NCBI GenBank assembly: GCA_964023205.1
Contig: OZ026834.1
Span: forward strand, 30,108,756 to 30,172,755
Source of the DNA: Lutraria lutraria
Taxonomy: Eukaryota > Mollusca > Bivalvia > Venerida > Mactridae
DNA length: 64,000 nt
Direction: 5' to 3'
This document shows positions 58,480 through 64,000 of this stretch, one piece after another. A model generated the notes under the pieces. The model saw nothing but the letters and a program-made list of their open reading frames with translations, had not been told where the DNA came from and searched no databases. The first letter of the stretch is position 1, and every line of letters starts with the position of its first letter. Made by a program: the position numbers and the translations under genes.

Positions 58480-58860
58480 GTCTCTTGAAACATGCTTAAA
58501 TTTCGTATATGTGTGTACAGTTAAAAACATGGACTTTTCCTTGGGTCTTTCAAGAGATATTAAAATGGCATACATGTATACATAATACGAAAACATGCGC
58601 TTTTCTCCCGGTCTTTTGACAGAAATGTAAAATGTTATATAATGTGAGTGTAATTCGGAAATATGGATTTTTTCTCCTGATCTCTTTACGGATCAATATA
58701 TACTCAAAGTTTGTGACATACAATTTTCTCCCGGTTTTTTGACAGACAATAAGATGTCACATTTTTGTGTGTAATTCGGTAACATTCACTGATCTCCGAG
58801 TCTTTTATCAGATGTTAAAAAAGTCATATTGTGTGTGAAATTCAGAGCGATGCTTAATTC
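58480..58860 (+). repeat. Diverged tandem repeat, about 5 units of 60-85 bp
   Basis: TTTTCTCCCGGTCTTTTGAC, GACAGA/CAGATGTTAAA, TGTCA and GTGTGTAATTCGG words recur in the same order about five times with substantial divergence. Confidence 0.65.
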
Positions 58861-59135
58861 TAAGAGTCATTGAGCAAACTATTTCAGGTGATTGCATTGA
58901 AAAAAGACTATAACGCGGGCAATATCATAATACATTATAGTTTCTAAATTTTGTGACAAATCTGTCAGTATTTAAGAACCCGTTTGAGAGTGAGCATGTT
59001 TTGTTTGTTTTACAATTACTGAATTCATGTATAGCTAAATGCCAATGTTGGTGTCGTCTATGAATTACTAGTATAACGGCATGGTATTGGAATTATTTAC
59101 TGAAAGTCTTTAAACATCGATTTTTAATGTCTTTA

Positions 59136-59335
59136 NNNNNNNNNNNNNNNNNNNNNNNNNNNNNNNNNNNNNNNNNNNNNNNNNNNNNNNNNNNNNNNNN
59201 NNNNNNNNNNNNNNNNNNNNNNNNNNNNNNNNNNNNNNNNNNNNNNNNNNNNNNNNNNNNNNNNNNNNNNNNNNNNNNNNNNNNNNNNNNNNNNNNNNNN
59301 NNNNNNNNNNNNNNNNNNNNNNNNNNNNNNNNNNN
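59136..59335. other. Assembly gap (200 N)
   Basis: Exactly 200 unspecified bases. The size looks like a placeholder and the true length is unknown. All reading frames through it are artefacts. Confidence 1.
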
Positions 59336-60656
59336 AATCTATCAACTAGCCAGAGAGCATGACACTGCAATCAATAAAAGAGAGTAAGAACTGACTTCTA
59401 CTTTACCCATAATGCCATTCAGGATTGGGAACATGTACGGCGCACTGTGATATCTAAAAATCGTGAAAGTTACTTTTTTATGTTTTTTTATCTAGTAAAA
59501 AATGATAACTAGTTTATTCAGTTATTAGAAATTTGGATTTATAAATGAATATTTCTTCTAGAAGGTTGGTGATTTACGTTTGTTTTTTAGTATCTGGTAT
59601 TTAATTCAAATACAATGACATTACTTTTTTACAAAATTCCTATTGATATTTTTCTACGTGTGTACATGGTGTTGTTATTTGTGTATAAATTATTTAGATG
59701 TATATTCATCATTTTTATATTTTAATTGATAGGTTGATTGTAATACAGAACGTGTGGGTTTGAGAAACGAAGTATTATTTATATGGATAAGTTATATAAA
59801 ATGAAACATTTACCAAATGTTAGTATCACAAACGTAAAAATATGTGGATTGGTTTTAGTTTTTGAAGCTAATAAATATCCGTAGAAAAGAAAACATATTG
59901 GACATATCAAGCTATTCGTCTTTTGTAAACATAAACAGTCATTTTGCTAACATCAACTATTGATTTTCTGTAAAATGTGACTTACAATATGCTGAGTCTA
60001 GCCTTTTTTAAATATGTAATTCCTCTTGATATAAACTGTTTCGTCGGCTTTGAAACTTATGTTACACAATTGTAAGAAACACGATACAGAGGTCAATAAT
60101 TCTAAAACTAATTGAAGAACTACTATCTGACATTTAAAAATGTCATTTCTGCTCAGGGGAAATTTTACAATCTATTTCAGACATGCATAATTTCTTTAGC
60201 AGCACGCATACGACAAAATTGATGCGATCCTGATGTTTTATTTGTAAAAAAACCCAGCTCCATGTAACATGCTTTTACCGCATCATGGATGTCTGTACAA
60301 AACTGATAGCTGGTATTTTTGTTGAATGTGAATTTATTTAGCTTTCATCCCTTTCTACATTTATATTTATGCTTATCTTATCAACATACATTATTGTACC
60401 ATTCCGTATTAGGCCACAGTTTGCCGGAATATGAAAAAAAAACATGTATATATAAGAAAAGTAATTCTGGCATAATGATAGTTTACACGGCCAGCTGTTT
60501 TTACGATGAATGATAATATGGGTGCCGAGAAATGAATAGTAACCATTGTATCTTTGTCCGAATAAATAGTAAATGTAAGCCACGTTAGGAGCAAAATTGC
60601 ATTATCAATTTTACGTATACAGTTAAATATTTCTTTTTTTTCACTTCTATTTATGA
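59336..60656. other. Intergenic, no gene seen
   Basis: AT-rich. The overlapping frames at 60319-60594 on both strands have no motif. Confidence 0.45.
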
Positions 60657-60840
60657 TACCGTGAAACCTCTCGAAAGCAACACGTACCCTCTGAGAGGAG
60701 CTAAACTATGTTGTTGCTGAGAGGTTGTTGCTCTAGAGAGGTTAAATTTAAAGATAAATCGTGCAGTGGAAAAACATCATGCTGTTGTTGAAGGAAGGTT
60801 GTTGCTCAAGAGAGGGCCGCTCTGGAGAGGTTGTACTGTA
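60657..60840 (+). mobile_element. Family A MITE-like element, unexpanded
   Basis: TACCGTGAAACCTCTCGAAA to CTCTGGAGAGGTTGTACTGTA, with AATCGTGCAGTGGAAAAACA inside. It represents the forward version of the interior seen at 31209-31390. Confidence 0.8.
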
Positions 60841-62565
60841 TATGTTAATATGAAAGCTCAAATTATTGATGTACCGTAAATGCATGTAGTTAGTTTGTTA
60901 CATATCGATGATAACATTAGTGTACTTAATTCTTCTTCATAATAATGCATATCGAATTTGAAGTAATATTCCATGTTTATTTATTTCGAGTTTGAATTTC
61001 ACATGCAAATTCTCTATTCTTGTGTAACTTATAGATAATGTGCTTTTTTTAATCTGTACTAAACCCACCTCATTTTAACGATCAAATTTATGGACGGTAT
61101 ATCCGGTGGTTATTCTAAGGAAGGGTCAGTGTAATGCGCATGTAGTATTGAACTGACAAAATTATTTCTGGTACTGTTTTACACATTTTATCACTAAAAC
61201 AAAAGCTGGGTGGTTGTCAACAGAAACGTGTGATCAACCAAACAATGAAAACAAGCAGAATTCATCCTCATTTTCTTTAATAAAGTATTTGTGCTGGTAT
61301 CTATTTTGAGAGCAATTTTGCTGAAAAAAATCTGGAGACAAACAAATAATCAGAATTATTTTATTTGATATTTTGATATTTGCTTGATTTAACTTTGTTC
61401 TCGTCACATTCCAAACAAGTGAGTTGTTTCAATTAATACGTTGTTGGGAGTGGTTCTGGTTATTTCTTAATGTGAATTTACAATGCACGTGTTTTGCACG
61501 TGCTTTTGGTCAGTTAATTTTATTTTAGTTACACTAATGGAAAACAGACACATTTATAGTTCAATCATTGTATGATTACTTGACTTGAAGTTTGGTGGGG
61601 TGAATTAAACCGCAACTTTTGGTTAAATTCACGTCAGTGCAATGAATTAAATACATGTGTGTTTATTAGGAGAATAATCCTGATAGCATTTGTATTTATA
61701 ATATCATTTATATAAAACTAAACGTTGAAATTACTAAATATCGTCACCTTAGAATTAAAAAGGTCTATCTTGCTCGTTTATACTTGTCAGATAGGCCCTT
61801 TTAATCATAAGCTGACGATATCATTTAATTTGTTAACATATGGGAATGAGCAAATTAACATTATAGTAGAAAAATGGCGGAAAATTGACATGTTATTACA
61901 GTCACTTTATTTGCATGTAGAAATGTATAAAAGCCGGTCATTTGAGTCCGGAATCATCTACTTAGTAAGTATCGGAGAACGTGTAAATAGTTAGATAGAT
62001 ATATGTAGCGATAGTGGTATGATACACAATGGTAACATGCTCGTCTCGATAATTGTTATATCAATACGAATGATTACATACGAGGGTATCCGAACGTTAG
62101 GGTGGAACACGATTATAACATTGATACTGACATTACCGTCCAAGTAAGAATAGCTCGGTGATTAATACAAGACCTGACCTCATTCTATTCTTGTTCTGGT
62201 CAGAATCTCTAAATGTTTCAATATGTCATTTATGCATTCCAAGATAAAATGTTGCCCTTTCATACAGTTCGGCTAGATCATGTTCTCTGGTGTAGTAAGA
62301 AAATTATTACTAGCATCGATTTTGAGGCAATCAGCGTAATATTGACTGGTGACATAGGTGAACAAGTGCATGAATTGATTGTTTTAGGTGGCGAATGAGC
62401 TGAGGTCGATAATTTTGAGTACGAAGTAATATAATCTTACTGCGCATTCGTGCACTATTTTTGAAAGGTACAACACACACGTGACTGCTAATTAGAAGGA
62501 CTAGAATTGATTGTATGATAATTAACCGATGTATAACCCATGAACCCGCACTCGTTTTAAAGAAA
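60841..62565. other. Intergenic, no gene seen
   Basis: Frames at 61725-61994 and 62213-62398 have no recognisable domain. ATGCACGTGTTTTGCACGTGC at 61482-61502 contains two CACGTG words. Confidence 0.4.
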
Positions 62566-62949
62566 AACAGTCCAACCTCCGTAGAGCAACACCCTGTGGG
62601 AGCTGTAAATATTGGCCATTGTTTAGAGGTTGTTGCTCTACAGAGGTTACATTTATAGTAAATATCAGGAAATTTTGAAGGTGTTGTTATAGAGAGGTTG
62701 TTATTATACAGAGGTTAAATTTAAAGTAAATATCAGCTTAGGGAAATTTTGAAGGTGTTGTTATAGAGAGGTTTTTGTTCTACAGAGGTTACATTTATAG
62801 TAAATATCAGGACATTTTGAAGGTGTTGTTATAGAGAGGTTGTTATTATACAGAGGTTAAATTTATAGTAAATATCAGCTTAGGGAAATTTTGAAGGTGT
62901 TGTTATAGAGAGGTTGTTATTCTACAGAGGGCCGAGAGGTTGTACTGTA
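62566..62949 (+). mobile_element. Family A MITE-like element, most expanded copy (about 4-5 units)
   Basis: AACAGTCCAACCTCCGTAGA at the left and GAGAGGTTGTACTGTA at the right. Successive units alternate a full form with AGCTTAGGGAAATTTTG and a shorter form lacking the CTTAGGG part (ATATCAGGAAATTTTG, ATATCAGGACATTTTG), implying a two-unit higher-order expansion. Confidence 0.85.
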
Positions 62950-63721
62950 TGTTCAAATATAGATCTTTGCTATACATGCGTTACTTTTCAAACACATGGG
63001 GTCAAATAGTATCATGATTAAAGTCAAAATCGTTCATATCCAAAAATTGCATACATGTATTGTTTACAATATATTTTCTTTAAAAAATCACGTTTAATTG
63101 AATCAAATGAACTTCTTTATCAAAATAATTCTGACCAAATTAATACGCATTGCCCAATGGCATTTTAAATTAAATAGTTCGGTCTATTTGTTGCATACTA
63201 TTTTAGTGTCGGAAACAGTAACAGACATCCCACTTAATATACGCGCACATGATTATAAGACCAAAATAGGCGAATATATCGATTGTTTCCAAAGATACTG
63301 TTTTGAGTTGGAATCCTCAGCAGACGATAAAAACATTGACAGGGATCATGTCTTACGCAAAGATAGATAAAAGTCTATATATAGAATTGGATTAAAACAT
63401 TTTGTTGCAAGTTCGATATGACGATCTTAAGTTAATTTCACGTGCTTCTAATGAATTGAGAGGTTGCCAGCAGACAATAATCTTATAAGTCTCCGAGGGG
63501 GTGGGGGCGAGGGTTTACAAACTTTACATGAGGTTTCTAGACGCGCAAGGGGGGTAACTTATCTGGCAGGACAAATTGGTTAACAAAAAACTCCGATTTA
63601 AACAAGAATGTGATAGAATACGCAGTTCAAAAGTGGTTTAAGATATCAAAGCTTGTTTTATAAGCTGTTTGGAATAACACATCAATATTTCAGTTAATCA
63701 AATTATATCATTTTCAACGTA
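62950..63721. other. Intergenic, no gene seen
   Basis: The 90-aa frame at 63098-63370 is AT-biased at first, then hydrophilic (RAHDYKTKIGEYIDCFQRYC). It has neither acceptor nor motif support, so it is left uncalled. Confidence 0.4.
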
Positions 63722-63901
63722 CTGTACAACTCTCCAGAAAGGCCCTCCTTTGAGCAACAACCTCACTGCAACAACAACATAGTTATTTCCCACTTCACGA
63801 TTTAGCTATTAATTTAACCTCCCTAGAACACAACAACTCTCAACAACAACATAATTTTGCTACTCACAAGGGGGTGTCACTTCGGAACGACTGCGCTGTA
63901 C
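63722..63901 (-). mobile_element. Family A MITE-like element, unexpanded, reverse orientation
   Basis: TACTGTACAACTCTCCAGAA to GGAACGACTGCGCTGTA, with AACAACAACATAGTTATTTC and CACGATTTAGCTATTAATTT inside. The right part is diverged. Confidence 0.7.
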
Positions 63902-64000
63902 AGCAATTTGCGTATATGATATGCGTACTTTGGAAAATGCATATACATTACTACGTGAGACTCAGTATGATTCAAGTCTATCAACATTTCCAACCGCACA

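Noticed and set aside
59110..59387. Frames through the N run
   Set aside because: Artefacts of unspecified bases.

Overview
The window looks like AT-rich animal nuclear DNA, most likely from a mollusc and probably a bivalve. The basis is intron-containing genes with GT/AG splice sites, many tRNA-derived SINEs, dense short TA-flanked inverted-repeat elements, and repeat motifs that I associate from memory with bivalve genomes. These motifs are the palindromic 'TATACCCCCGC' repeat and the 'AGCTCAC...GTGAGC' / 'TAGGTCACTAGG' repeat. There is no bacterial-style gene organisation. A run of 200 Ns (59136-59335) is an assembly gap. I could not run searches, so family names rest on motifs read by eye.

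Protein-coding content is confined mainly to the first 24 kb. Three complete multi-exon genes can be assembled by hand with consistent splice phases. (1) A + strand gene (8336-13160, 3 exons, 497 aa) encodes a four-pass claudin/PMP22-like protein with an unusually long, serine/aspartate-rich and then very basic cytoplasmic tail. (2) A + strand gene (15749-18005, 3 exons, 166 aa) encodes a compact claudin-like protein with a textbook W-GLW-C-C first extracellular loop. The two genes share exon number and intron phases, and intron 1 falls at the equivalent place, so they look like an old tandem pair. (3) A - strand gene (23331-18437, 3 exons, 133 aa) encodes a SAM-domain protein resembling the C-terminal part of SAMD15. 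It converges tail-to-tail on gene 2. A CCAAT/CRE cluster lies upstream of its start.

Less certain coding pieces are the 3' end of a + strand gene at 2-127, a frameshifted exon-like relic at 7273-7571, a likely first coding exon at 30386-30481 (possibly joined to 30851-30931), and an open segment at 32444-32617.

The rest, including almost all of 33-64 kb, is gene-poor. It is filled with SINEs, MITE-like elements, minisatellites, microsatellites and fold-back sequences. The most striking family (A) has TACAGT...ACTGTA ends and carries an internal ~74-bp unit present in different copy numbers in different insertions. Two other MITE-like insertions show clean 9-bp target duplications. One is nested in a SINE with 31/32 matching inverted repeats. 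The other is a 69-bp miniature of a ~300-bp family. The four-pass proteins would act in cell-cell contact or membrane organisation. The SAM protein is unrelated to them in function as far as can be seen.
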